From WVZH01 sp034430425 (GTDB taxonomy: Bacteria > Chloroflexota > Anaerolineae > Anaerolineales > E44-bin32), in contig DAOUEK010000031.1 in NCBI GenBank assembly GCA_034430425.1, forward strand, positions 1 to 64,000: a stretch of 64,000 nt of DNA, read 5' to 3'. The notes under the pieces were generated by a model. That model made no database searches. It saw nothing but the letters and a program-made list of their open reading frames with translations, and had not been told where the DNA came from. The translations under genes and the position numbers were made by a program. Position 1 is the stretch's first letter. Every line of letters starts with the position of its first letter. Shown here one piece after another: positions 17,088-25,300 of the stretch.

Positions 17088-18511
17088 TCAATTCCTGCGA
17101 TCCGGAGCCCTTCCTGGAGAATAGGGTTGACACGTTCAGCCTGCGTTGTTTCACAGTAAACCCGAATGATCGGTTCGGTTCCAGAAAAGCGAATCAACAA
17201 CCAGCCGCCATCTTCCAAGGTGTATTTATATCCGTCGAGTTTGTTGATATCGACGACCTTGAGACCCGCGATTATCTCCGGGGAGGCTTGTTGTACACGA
17301 TCTTTTATCGATTCACGCTCAGCTTCGGGGAGTCGAGTGTCGATGCGATCGTAGAAGTGTGCTCCGACCTTTTCAAACAGCAAGTCGATGAGTTCTGAAG
17401 GTTTACGCTCAAGACGCACCATCATATCGAGAAGGAACAATCCTGCGAGAATACCATCTCGTTCGGGGACGTGGCCCTGAAAAGCATAGCCACCGGATTC
17501 CTCCCCGCCAATAAGTGCATTCACTTCGAGCATCTTCGGCGCAACGTATTTAAAGCCGACGCCTGTTTCGTAGACGGGCACGTCGTAGATTTTCCCGAGT
17601 TTGTTCAGCATGGAAGTCGTGGAGAGAGTTTTTACGATTGGACCGCGTTTGCCCAGAATCTCGAGCATGTGGAGTGCCAAGAGCCCATACACTCGCAGTT
17701 GGTCTACAAATTCACCATTTTCGTCACCCATGCCTACTCGATCAGCGTCTCCGTCTGTAATCAAGAGTACATCCGCGTTGTATTCTTTGATTGCTGCGAG
17801 CCCGACATCGACATTGGGTGGAATGGGTTCAGGGCGAGTCATCTCGGGAAAAATGGGATTGCGGTGATTGTGGATCTCGATCACTTTGGTTTTACCGCCG
17901 CCGAGCAGTTTGGTAAACCAGCCACTTCCATTCCCCCACATCGCATCAACCAGCACCGTCAGGCCCGCCTTTTTAATCGGTTCTATATCGATCAAGCGCT
18001 TGATCTGTTCGATGTAGGCCGGGGATGGGTCGAAATAGATGATCTTCTTTTGTTCGACGGCTTCTTCGATGGGCATGCGGGGGATATCGTCCTCACTCGT
18101 CGGGATTTCAGATTCGATCTGTTTCAGCCCCTGTGGATCAACAGCGCCACCATGTCGATCGCGCACTTTGAAGCCATTATCGCTGGAGGGGTTATGGGAA
18201 GCGGTGATATTGATTGCACCAACGGCTTCGTTGTTTACTGTTGCATAGGAGATTGTGGGGGTGGGTGAAACACCATCTGTAAGCAGAACTTGGAAGCCTT
18301 GTGCGGCGAGCACTTCGGCGGCCGCAGCAGCGAAATATTCAGATCCGAAGCGTTGATCGTACCCCACTACGACTTTGTTATTAGCCCCTTCGGTGTCGAG
18401 CAGGTATTGTGCAAAACCATGTGCACAGCGCCGGACACTTGAGAAAGTGTAATCCTCAGCGATGCGCCCACGCCAGCCGTCAGTACCGAATTTAATGGCT
18501 TTTGTTGTCAT
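17084..18511 (-). CDS. Phosphoglucomutase/phosphomannomutase family protein
   Basis: 475 residues with the four-domain phosphohexomutase pattern: 'IKFGTDGWRG' (substrate), catalytic phosphoserine in 'ITASHNPSSDNGFK' (about residues 100), magnesium loop 'ITDGDADRVGM', sugar loop 'GGEESGGYAFQGH' and C-terminal phosphate loop 'IRFSGTEPIIRVY'. It converts hexose-1- and 6-phosphates; which sugar is favoured cannot be read. I chose ATG 18511 because GGAGG lies just before it on the minus strand; ATG 18532 lacks that. First gene of a three-gene operon with tatD and a polyprenyl synthase. Confidence 0.92.
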   Translation of the reverse strand: MTTKAIKFGTDGWRGRIAEDYTFSSVRRCAHGFAQYLLDTEGANNKVVVGYDQRFGSEYFAAAAAEVLAAQGFQVLLTDGVSPTPTISYATVNNEAVGAINITASHNPSSDNGFKVRDRHGGAVDPQGLKQIESEIPTSEDDIPRMPIEEAVEQKKIIYFDPSPAYIEQIKRLIDIEPIKKAGLTVLVDAMWGNGSGWFTKLLGGGKTKVIEIHNHRNPIFPEMTRPEPIPPNVDVGLAAIKEYNADVLLITDGDADRVGMGDENGEFVDQLRVYGLLALHMLEILGKRGPIVKTLSTTSMLNKLGKIYDVPVYETGVGFKYVAPKMLEVNALIGGEESGGYAFQGHVPERDGILAGLFLLDMMVRLERKPSELIDLLFEKVGAHFYDRIDTRLPEAERESIKDRVQQASPEIIAGLKVVDINKLDGYKYTLEDGGWLLIRFSGTEPIIRVYCETTQAERVNPILQEGLRIAGIE

Positions 18512-18854
18512 CCTGCCTCCGTAGCTTAGCATATCTGAACGATATGGCTTTACACGAAGCGAGCCAGGTGATAATCAACCTGGCCGGCTAGACATCAACC
18601 GGGACTGTGCCCAGAACGAATTCCAGCGCCTCTCGGATTGATCGGGTTGGTTTCGATCATGTAAAAAGTAGACCAACCCTTAATTGATCAGATTATACCG
18701 TGAAAAAAGAGCACTTGCTAGTCGTGCTTGATATTCTCACTTGTGCGTGATACACTATTGCCTGTTGCCGCGTCGTAGAACCGACGCGCTTTCCGCTCCT
18801 ATTCTTAATCGCTCGGTTATGGATGAGGGGCAATCCCGAGGAAAGGAAAACCTG
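18512..18854. other. Intergenic region between divergent phosphohexomutase and rpsF genes
   Basis: 343 bases without a convincing gene. It holds the rpsF promoter (18728-18756) and a 7-bp inverted repeat (GCCAGGT at 18563-18569, ACCTGGC at 18578-18584). An open frame runs upstream from rpsF to 18741 but has no ribosome site and reads as leader. Confidence 0.6.
18728..18756 (+). promoter_or_regulatory. Sigma-70 promoter of rpsF-ssb-rpsR
   Basis: TTGATA, 17-base spacer, TACACT; predicted start near 18763, giving a leader of about 90 bases before rpsF, long enough for a regulatory structure. Confidence 0.65.
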
Positions 18855-19139
18855 ATGCGCAGCTATGAATTAGTCTATATCGCCCACCCAGAACTGGATG
18901 AGTCTACCCTTACGAATCTCGAAGAGAGAATTACCGGTTGGATTGATGCTGCCGGTGGAAAAATCAACAAAGTAGATCGTTGGGGTAAGCGTCGATTGGC
19001 TTATGAAATCCAGAAACAGACCGACGGCTATTACTTCATTATTGACCTCGAGATGCCGGCGGATGCTTGCATCGTTGTGGAACGCGACCTTCGTCTTAGT
19101 GAACAAATATTGCGCTTTATGATCATAGCTAAAGACTAA
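18855..19139 (+). CDS. rpsF: Ribosomal protein bS6
   Basis: 94 residues starting 'MRSYELVYIAHPEL', the normal bS6 beginning, with 'DRWGKRRLAYEI' and the C-terminal strand 'LRFMIIAKD'. Binds 16S rRNA in the small-subunit platform together with bS18. The ATG at 18855 follows an AGGAAAGGA run. First gene of the standard rpsF-ssb-rpsR operon. Confidence 0.96.
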   Translation: MRSYELVYIAHPELDESTLTNLEERITGWIDAAGGKINKVDRWGKRRLAYEIQKQTDGYYFIIDLEMPADACIVVERDLRLSEQILRFMIIAKD

Positions 19140-19185
19140 TGCGAGAGTCATTCAGGTAAGGGGATGAATAGGAAAGGAGCCTGTG

Positions 19186-19581
19186 ATGAGTCGTGGCTTA
19201 AACAAGGTAATGATCATTGGCCATTTAGGGCGCGATCCGGAGATGCGCTATACGCCGTCAGGCCGCCCGGTTACGACCTTTAGTGTGGCGACGACACGTT
19301 CGTGGACCTCTGCTGACGGGGATCGACACGAGGAAACAGAGTGGTTTAACGTAGTTGCCTGGGGCTCTTTGGCAGAGATATGCAATCAGTACTTACATAA
19401 GGGCCAGCAAGTATATGTGGAAGGTCGTTTACAAACCCGTCGTTGGGAAGATAATGAGGGCAACAAGCATTTCACTACGGAATTGGTGGCAAAAGAGATG
19501 ATCATGTTGGGTGATCGTCGCGAAATCGCGAACGACCCAGCGGATTCAAGCGAGGCGATAGAAGAGGATTTTCCATTTTAG
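19186..19581 (+). CDS. ssb: Single-stranded DNA-binding protein
   Basis: 131 residues: an OB fold starting 'RGLNKVMIIGHLGRDPEMRY', with 'TEWFNVVAWG' and 'GQQVYVEGRLQTRRW', then a short linker and the acidic C-terminal tip ending 'EEDFPF', the site that recruits partner proteins. The tail is short (about 20 residues). AAAGGAG precedes ATG 19186; GTG 19183 is immediately adjacent and in frame. Classic position between rpsF and rpsR. Confidence 0.96.
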   Translation: MSRGLNKVMIIGHLGRDPEMRYTPSGRPVTTFSVATTRSWTSADGDRHEETEWFNVVAWGSLAEICNQYLHKGQQVYVEGRLQTRRWEDNEGNKHFTTELVAKEMIMLGDRREIANDPADSSEAIEEDFPF

Positions 19582-19615
19582 TTCGATATGACGATGGTTT
19601 TTATACTTAACCATT

Positions 19616-19954
19616 ATGGGAGTAATGAAATTGGCAGAAGATAGATATTTTCACGAGGATACCGATGAATCTGAAGGAGAAGATCAACAACGACGTTCAC
19701 GACCTCAACGTGGTAGTGGCAGAGGCCGTCGTTTCACTCGTAGACCGAGGGTTTGCCAGTTCTGCGCAGACAAGACCAAATCGCTTGATTACAAGCAAAT
19801 CGATCTTCTCAAGCGCTATGTGACCGATCAGGGCAAAATCCGTTCGAGACGCGAGACAGGTGCGTGCGCAAAACACCAACGTATGGTTGCTAAGGCAGTC
19901 AAGCGCGCAAGACACATGGCTTTGCTTCCCTTTACAGCAGAGCGATATCGTTAA
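19616..19954 (+). CDS. rpsR: Ribosomal protein bS18
   Basis: 112 residues, longer than the usual ~75 because of an acidic then Arg-rich N-terminal extension (about residues 1-45). The conserved core 'RVCQFCADK', 'LDYKQIDLLKRYVTDQGKI', 'RRETGACAKHQR' and 'ARHMALLPFTAERYR' is complete, with Cys residues of the zinc-binding type. The start could be ATG 19616 or ATG 19625. Third gene of the rpsF operon. Confidence 0.94.
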   Translation: MGVMKLAEDRYFHEDTDESEGEDQQRRSRPQRGSGRGRRFTRRPRVCQFCADKTKSLDYKQIDLLKRYVTDQGKIRSRRETGACAKHQRMVAKAVKRARHMALLPFTAERYR

Positions 19955-20034
19955 TTCCTGTAGGTTGTTTATCATCACCCTCGATCGCGCCGAAATCATT
20001 AGATTTCAATTCATTTGATTCGTGGAGACGATTC

Positions 20035-21186
20035 ATGGCCAGGCAAAAACAACAACTGCGACCAACCAATAAGCATTTAGCCAGGGCGGAACGAGAAAGA
20101 ATCCTGAAAAATCGGATCATCGCTGGCACTTTCATTACAGCGATACTCGTTTTTGGTCTCATCGGTTATGGCTTCTATCGGGAGGCAGTCGCTATACCTG
20201 GCCAACCGATAGCAGTTGTTAATGGCGAGGAGATCATTACACGTGATTTTCAAGATCGCGTTATCTCCGAAGTGCAGTTCTCCGGTGAATCTGCGGAATC
20301 AATCGCTCGGACCGTATTAGACACCATGATCAAAGACGCGCTCGTCCGTCAGGAAGCCGAGAAAATGGAGATCGAAATTACAGAAGCAGAACTCGATCAG
20401 AGAATCGAGGAGTACCTTGGATATTACCGCAACGGAACGCCGACAAGTCTTCCTTCACTGACACCCGATCCAACCCGAAAGGCAGAAGAAACCCTCACGG
20501 CAGCCGCTGTCACGGCATTACCTACGGCCGATGTTACTCCAACAGTTGCCAACACCCCCACGCCTCGCCCGACGCCAACCGAGTACACAGTGGAGGGTTA
20601 TGAACAAGCCTATGCGGGTTACATATCTGGCATTGAGGAGAAATCCGGATTGTCGGAGAAGCAAATCCGTCAATTGATTCGGACCAATATGTTATCGGAG
20701 AAGATGTGGGAGATTCTCAAACAAGACGTTCCATTGGAGGGGGAGAAAACGCAATTGCGTCAAATTTTGACCGAAACAGAGGAAACTGCTCAGGAAGTGC
20801 GATTGAAACTGGAAGAAGGTGAAGCCTGGGAAGATCTTGTTACGGAATATTCCAAGGATGCGACCACGAAGGATGCCGGTGGGGAATTGGGTTGGTTGAC
20901 AAGCACGATAATTCTTACAGGTTTCGGACCTTCCGCCGAATTGCTCTCCATAGAACCCGTCGGTACGCTGGTGGGGCCCATTCAAACTTACCAGGGATGG
21001 CACGTGTTCGAAATCATGGATCGTGCTACGCAGCTTCTTTCAGAGTATGAATACCAACAGGCGGTGAATGCGGCATACGAGGATTGGCTGAGCGTGGTGG
21101 AAGGGAACGCAGTGATCACTATCCTCGAAAATTGGGAGGAACGAATTCCCAATGTGGAAGTACCGGAGAGTGATGGGTATTATTAG
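20035..21186 (+). CDS. Membrane-anchored peptidyl-prolyl isomerase (SurA/PrsA, PpiC type)
   Basis: 383 residues. A basic N-terminus (1-27) and one membrane helix (about 28-48) anchor it; the rest faces outside. A SurA-like N-domain follows ('VVNGEEIITRDFQDRV'), interrupted by a Thr/Pro-rich linker at about 140-185 ('TPTPRPTPTE'), then a parvulin domain (about 235-330) with 'LRQILTETEE', 'SKDATTKDAGGELGW' and 'GWHVFEIMD'. It probably folds secreted proteins at the membrane surface. It begins 80 bases after rpsR and may share that transcript. Confidence 0.85.
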   Translation: MARQKQQLRPTNKHLARAERERILKNRIIAGTFITAILVFGLIGYGFYREAVAIPGQPIAVVNGEEIITRDFQDRVISEVQFSGESAESIARTVLDTMIKDALVRQEAEKMEIEITEAELDQRIEEYLGYYRNGTPTSLPSLTPDPTRKAEETLTAAAVTALPTADVTPTVANTPTPRPTPTEYTVEGYEQAYAGYISGIEEKSGLSEKQIRQLIRTNMLSEKMWEILKQDVPLEGEKTQLRQILTETEETAQEVRLKLEEGEAWEDLVTEYSKDATTKDAGGELGWLTSTIILTGFGPSAELLSIEPVGTLVGPIQTYQGWHVFEIMDRATQLLSEYEYQQAVNAAYEDWLSVVEGNAVITILENWEERIPNVEVPESDGYY

Positions 21187-21265
21187 CCATTTTCCTGAAT
21201 TGGTATAAGGAACGTCCGCCAGAGAATGTGCACACCATTCAACCTAATAATCTAAGTATTTTTCC

Positions 21266-21302
21266 TGTATCACCTTTCGATGAATGATCCCAAGGTGATA
21301 CA
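21266..21302. repeat. Perfect 11-bp inverted repeat upstream of rel
   Basis: TGTATCACCTT and AAGGTGATACA are separated by 15 bases. No T-run follows, and the arms look like a dyad for a dimeric regulator or a terminator remnant of the PpiC gene. It lies 60 bases upstream of the rel -35. Confidence 0.6.
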
Positions 21303-21361
21303 ATCCGTTTAAAAATTGTAAACAGAATATATCGAGACGATCAGTATTTTACTGATGCAAC

Positions 21362-21391
21362 TTGTATGAGAAGATCGTTGTTTGCTATGCT
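21362..21391 (+). promoter_or_regulatory. Candidate sigma-70 promoter of rel
   Basis: TTGTAT, 18-base spacer, TATGCT. Predicted start about 21398, leader about 44 bases. A second window promoter (before the metallo-beta-lactamase gene) also uses TATGCT with an 18-base spacer. Confidence 0.55.
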
Positions 21392-21441
21392 GATTGTAGT
21401 TCAGTCAGGAGAAAATATCTGAGCACTCGGCTCGGTTAATC

Positions 21442-23607
21442 ATGGAACTTGAAGGTCTTCTCGAGCTTTTACCGGATGATACCAGTCCCGCAGATCGCGA
21501 GCTTATTGAACGCGCCTACAAAGTTACGAAGAAAGCCCACAAAGGTCAGAAACGGGCATCCGGGGAACCTTACGTACAGCACTGCCTCGCTGTAGCCGTA
21601 ATTTTAGCGGAATTAGGAGCACCGACCCTTGCGATTGTCGCAGGTTTACTCCACGATACCGTGGAAGATACCAATGTAACACTGAAAGATATTAAACGTG
21701 ATTTTGGGGACGAGGTGGCACTCATGGTAGACAGTGTCACCAAACTGACGCAACTACCGCGCGTCAGTCGGCGTTCCAGAGGCGGAAAAGAACCTCGCGC
21801 CACGAAAAGCGAACTGGCCAAAGAGACACTCCGAAAAACCTTTCTGGCCATGGGTGATGACGTGCGTGTCGTCGTGATTAAACTGGCAGATCGACTGCAC
21901 AACATGCGTACGCTGATGCATTTGCCGGAAGAGAAACGGAAGCGAATTGCCGAGGAGACTTTAGAGATATTTGCACCACTGGCTAATCGACTCGGCATCT
22001 GGCAGATGAAGTGGGAACTGGAGGATCTGGCTTTTCGCTACGTCTATCCGGAAAAATATAGGGAAATTGCCGAGAACGTTGCCAAGCGTCGTGTCGATCG
22101 GGAGAATGATTTAGAAGTAATTTCAAAACAACTTAAGGCCGTATTGGCGGAAGCTGGCGTCCAGGCCGAAATATACGGGCGTCCGAAGCATTTGTATTCC
22201 ATCCACAGAAAAATGGATCGGAAAGAAGTACCCTTCGACATGGTCTACGACGTACGCGGCGTTCGTGTAATCGTGGAAACTGAATCGCTCTGTTACCTGG
22301 CGTTGGGGGTTATTCACAGTCGCTGGAAGCCCATCCCGGGCACCTTCGATGATTATATCGCTACACCAAAAGATAACTTCTATCAATCATTACACACTGC
22401 AGTGGTTTACAACGATGGGGGGACACTTGAGGCCCAGATTCGCACACCATCGATGCACGAAAAAGCGGAATACGGTATCGCAGCCCATTGGCGCTATAAG
22501 GAAGGTCGTCCGAGAGATGACACTTTCGAACAAAGAATTATCTGGCTGCGTAAACTGATGGAGTGGCGGCAGGATGTGGATGATGCCGGGGATTTCGTTG
22601 ATGCCATGAAATCGGATGTCTTCAACGACCGTGTATATGTCTTCACGCCGAAGGGTGACGTCATCGACCTGCCCGCAGGTTCAACCCCTATCGATTTCGC
22701 GTACCACATTCACACGGATATCGGCCATCGCTGTCGTGGCGCGAAAGTAGGGGGCAAGTTGGTCTCTCTGAACTATAAGATTCAGACGGGTGATTCGGTC
22801 GAAATTCTAACGGCGAAGCGAGGCGGGCCCAGCCGGGATTGGCTAAATCCGAGTCTGGAAATGGTTCGCAGCCAGCGGGCTCGAGGCAAAATCCGGCAGT
22901 GGTTCCGTCGACGGGACCGTGAATTGAACATATCCCACGGCCGTCTGTTGTTGGAAAGAGAATTAAAACGCCTGGGTGTGGAAGGTGTCTCATACGAAAA
23001 AATCGCCCGAGATTTGGGTTATCCAAACGCGGAAGAAATGCAGGTCGCAATTGGCTGCGGTGATCTACACCTGAATAAGATCATCTCCAAAGTCGTTGAG
23101 GAGAAAGAGGAAGAATTTGGTTTTACGGAGCAACTGGAGCCTGTTACATCCCCGGATGTCACCACCGAGGATGTAAGTATTCTCGGATTGTCAGGGGGAT
23201 TGCTTTCACGTATGGCGAAGTGTTGCAAGCCAGCACCTGGAGATCCAATTATCGGGTATATCACACGCGGCCGTGGGGCGACCATTCATCGACAGGATTG
23301 CCCCAACGTGTTGCGCAATAAGGATCGAGAACGATTGGTCCAGGTCTCCTGGGGTAGAGCGCGGCAAACGTATCCGGTCTCGGTTCGTCTGCGCGCCTAC
23401 GATCGTGATGGTTTGATGCGTGATGTGTCTACACTCGTGGCAAATGAGGGCATCAATATGTCGTCGGTCAACGTCTCGACAAAGAACAGCCTCGCATTGT
23501 TTGATCTGGTGATGCAGGTAACCGATATCGAACAATTGAGCCGCATTCTCAACCGCTTGGAGGCGCTTCCCAATGTGCTTGAGGCCAGACGATTTCATCC
23601 TGGATAA
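21442..23607 (+). CDS. rel: Bifunctional (p)ppGpp synthetase/hydrolase, RelA/SpoT family
   Basis: 721 residues with the full long-RSH layout: HD hydrolase domain (about 25-180) with 'VQHCLAVAVIL', 'LLHDTVEDT' and 'KLADRLHNMRTL'; synthetase domain (about 235-350) with 'GRPKHLYSIHRKM' and 'VYDVRGVRVIVE'; TGS domain 'VYVFTPKGDVIDLPAGSTPIDFAY'; a conserved-Cys region 'MAKCCKPAPGDPIIGY'; and a C-terminal ACT domain. The HD motif is intact, so both making and removing the alarmone are expected. The ribosome site is weak. It carries its own promoter downstream of an 11-bp dyad. Confidence 0.96.
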   Translation: MELEGLLELLPDDTSPADRELIERAYKVTKKAHKGQKRASGEPYVQHCLAVAVILAELGAPTLAIVAGLLHDTVEDTNVTLKDIKRDFGDEVALMVDSVTKLTQLPRVSRRSRGGKEPRATKSELAKETLRKTFLAMGDDVRVVVIKLADRLHNMRTLMHLPEEKRKRIAEETLEIFAPLANRLGIWQMKWELEDLAFRYVYPEKYREIAENVAKRRVDRENDLEVISKQLKAVLAEAGVQAEIYGRPKHLYSIHRKMDRKEVPFDMVYDVRGVRVIVETESLCYLALGVIHSRWKPIPGTFDDYIATPKDNFYQSLHTAVVYNDGGTLEAQIRTPSMHEKAEYGIAAHWRYKEGRPRDDTFEQRIIWLRKLMEWRQDVDDAGDFVDAMKSDVFNDRVYVFTPKGDVIDLPAGSTPIDFAYHIHTDIGHRCRGAKVGGKLVSLNYKIQTGDSVEILTAKRGGPSRDWLNPSLEMVRSQRARGKIRQWFRRRDRELNISHGRLLLERELKRLGVEGVSYEKIARDLGYPNAEEMQVAIGCGDLHLNKIISKVVEEKEEEFGFTEQLEPVTSPDVTTEDVSILGLSGGLLSRMAKCCKPAPGDPIIGYITRGRGATIHRQDCPNVLRNKDRERLVQVSWGRARQTYPVSVRLRAYDRDGLMRDVSTLVANEGINMSSVNVSTKNSLALFDLVMQVTDIEQLSRILNRLEALPNVLEARRFHPG

Positions 23608-23952
23608 ACGCAAGTTCGACTTTAAATTTGAAGCGGAGTTAATACTGACAGTCATTCAGGATTCGTGTATATTATTTTCAATAATCATGGTCTCGTTATT
23701 CGAACGAAATGAGTGGATTGGCTCTAAAGTCCAAACGTCGTAAATTATTTATATCAGTGATTGCGATTCTGTAAACATCAGTCCTTATGCTAAGATTGGA
23801 CATGTGACCATCGCATATGTAGGTTTGTTTGGAGATGTCGTCATCGTTCTGGATTTCTCTATTGCAGCAGAAGTTATTCGAGCGATTTGTCCGATTTGTG
23901 CTTTGTCTGGATGAGAGAGATTCTTGTGAGTGAATAAACGGAGATCATCAAT
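23608..23952. other. Intergenic region after rel, no gene recognised
   Basis: 345 AT-richer bases. Only short frames are seen, for example a 36-codon GTG frame from 23805 ending at 23915 with one CPIC; none has a convincing ribosome site. No terminator, tRNA or repeat stands out. Confidence 0.5.
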
Positions 23953-24213
23953 ATGTCTCGCATTCGTTGTCGATATATCGACTGCTATTATCTTGAATCG
24001 GGTTTTTGCACTGCCGAAAACGTTATCATCGATCCCGATGAGGGATGTCTGACGTATTCCCACATCGATGATATCTCACTCTCAGAACCTGAGGATTGGC
24101 AACTGGACGAAATCGAAGAAATCGATGAAATCGAAGAAATTGATGAAGTCTGGGATGATGGCGAGGACGATGAGGAAGAAACGGAAGGTTGGATCGAAGA
24201 CGATGTGCTCTAA
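23953..24213 (+). CDS. Small four-cysteine protein with acidic repeat tail
   Basis: 86 residues, function unknown. The N-terminus has four Cys at residues 6, 11, 19 and 31 (C-x4-C-x7-C-x11-C), suggesting a small zinc knuckle; 'DPDEGCLTYSHID' looks like a conserved turn. The C-terminal half (about 44-86) is almost all acidic with a direct repeat of Glu-Ile-Glu-Glu-Ile-Asp encoded by an imperfect ~18-base tandem repeat (about 24108-24149). GGAGATCATCAAT precedes the ATG. A clear terminator follows at 24294. It stands alone between rel and the convergent S1 gene. Confidence 0.65.
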   Translation: MSRIRCRYIDCYYLESGFCTAENVIIDPDEGCLTYSHIDDISLSEPEDWQLDEIEEIDEIEEIDEVWDDGEDDEEETEGWIEDDVL

Positions 24214-24293
24214 AGCCTGTCGTTTTGATTTGGCTGGCTTGCGGTTTGATTGATGATCAAACAGGATCGGAAAACTCCAGTGTACAAAACGAG

Positions 24294-24326
24294 AATCGGG
24301 CGTATCGATGACGCCCGATTTTTGGT
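24294..24326 (+). terminator. Intrinsic terminator after the acidic small protein
   Basis: Ten-base arms AATCGGGCGT / ACGCCCGATT with a 7-base loop, then TTTGGTTTGG on the plus strand. The A-rich left flank may also serve the convergent S1 gene. Confidence 0.8.
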
Positions 24327-24370
24327 TTGGCAGGTGGAGCCAATGATAATGAAAAAATGACGATATTGAA

Positions 24371-25102
24371 TCAGGACTCTGTTGATGCGGTTTGAACTCG
24401 ATGTTCGAGTGTGCGATGGAGTATATCTTCGAGTTCGTCGCGTTTTGGCTGTTTTTTCGTCGACGTTTCGTTTGGCGATTTCTGAATTTTCTGGTCAGAT
24501 TGTTCCATTGCCTGGCGAAGTGCGAGTTCCATTGCTGTGGGTGTTTCCTCTTCAGGTTCGTCGTCCTCGTCAACGTAGTCGCTGATTGAATCCTTCATGC
24601 TGAAGCGAATCTGACGTTTCTTGCGATCAACATCGATTACACTGACTTCAACTTCATCTCCCAGAGAGACAACCTCCGCGGGGTTTTTTACGTAATCGTT
24701 GCTCATTTCGCTGACATGAACGAGGCCGGGTCGTTCTGCACCCACATCAACAAAGGCACCAAAATTTTCGATACGAACGATTTTTCCTGTCAGGCGATTG
24801 CCTGTTTTGAGATCATTCAACTTCAACAAGATAGGCTTCAACATACTGAGTTCGAGACGCCCTGTCTCTGGATCGACTCGGTGGACCCATACCTCGACTT
24901 CCTGGCCTACCTTGACAACATCTTCGACGCGATTAACCTGGCCTTCTTTCAATTTCGAGATGTGGATCAGACCGTCACATTCTGCGCCAACGTCGACAAA
25001 TGCTCCTGCGAGGTCCGTTTTGGTAACGCGTCCCTCGAGTTTCATTGCGGGTTTTAGGTCCTTAAGATAGAGTCGAGTTACTGTTTCTTCTTTATTGCTC
25101 AC
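24371..25102 (-). CDS. RNA-binding protein with two S1 domains
   Basis: 243 residues. Two OB-fold S1 repeats: first at about 17-88 ('MKLEGRVTKTDLAGAFVDVGAE', 'GLIHISKL'), second at about 98-170 ('LTGKIVRIENFGAFVDVGAE', 'GLVHVSEMS'). The tail of about 70 residues is charged and probably disordered. It resembles short ribosomal-protein-S1-like factors that bind mRNA; whether it is the organism's S1 cannot be told. GTG start at 25102 with AGGAAGG upstream. An extended -10 promoter lies about 50 bases upstream. Confidence 0.82.
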   Translation of the reverse strand: MSNKEETVTRLYLKDLKPAMKLEGRVTKTDLAGAFVDVGAECDGLIHISKLKEGQVNRVEDVVKVGQEVEVWVHRVDPETGRLELSMLKPILLKLNDLKTGNRLTGKIVRIENFGAFVDVGAERPGLVHVSEMSNDYVKNPAEVVSLGDEVEVSVIDVDRKKRQIRFSMKDSISDYVDEDDEPEEETPTAMELALRQAMEQSDQKIQKSPNETSTKKQPKRDELEDILHRTLEHRVQTASTES

Positions 25103-25153
25103 TTCGACACCTTCCTAACAATCTTTGTGCATTTTCCCCTTTTAAGCGTGTCG

Positions 25154-25162
25154 ATTATACCA
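25154..25162 (-). promoter_or_regulatory. Extended -10 promoter of the S1-domain gene
   Basis: Minus strand TGG-TATAAT, an extended -10 element; no good -35. Start expected near 25147, leader about 45 bases. Confidence 0.55.
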
Positions 25163-25300
25163 CGGTCCAGTGCAGTCTCTCGGTGTTGATGATTTCCCCG
25201 AGTCAGGTTTACTCTCATTTGCCGGCTGTGTTTTTAGCCGCAGTATTCCAGTATCCAGGTGGGTAATACCTGAGGTGTCAGGGAACGGGGCGTCATTCAA

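Noticed and set aside
17471..18268. 265-codon plus-strand frame opposite the phosphohexomutase gene
   Set aside because: Antisense shadow; all catalytic motifs are on the minus strand.
23805..23915. 36-codon GTG frame with a CPIC motif after rel
   Set aside because: No Shine-Dalgarno sequence and too short to judge; conservation data would be needed.
23785..24063. 92-codon minus-strand frame antisense to the four-Cys gene
   Set aside because: No ribosome site, overlaps a better supported gene on the other strand, and the composition looks like a shadow of the real frame.
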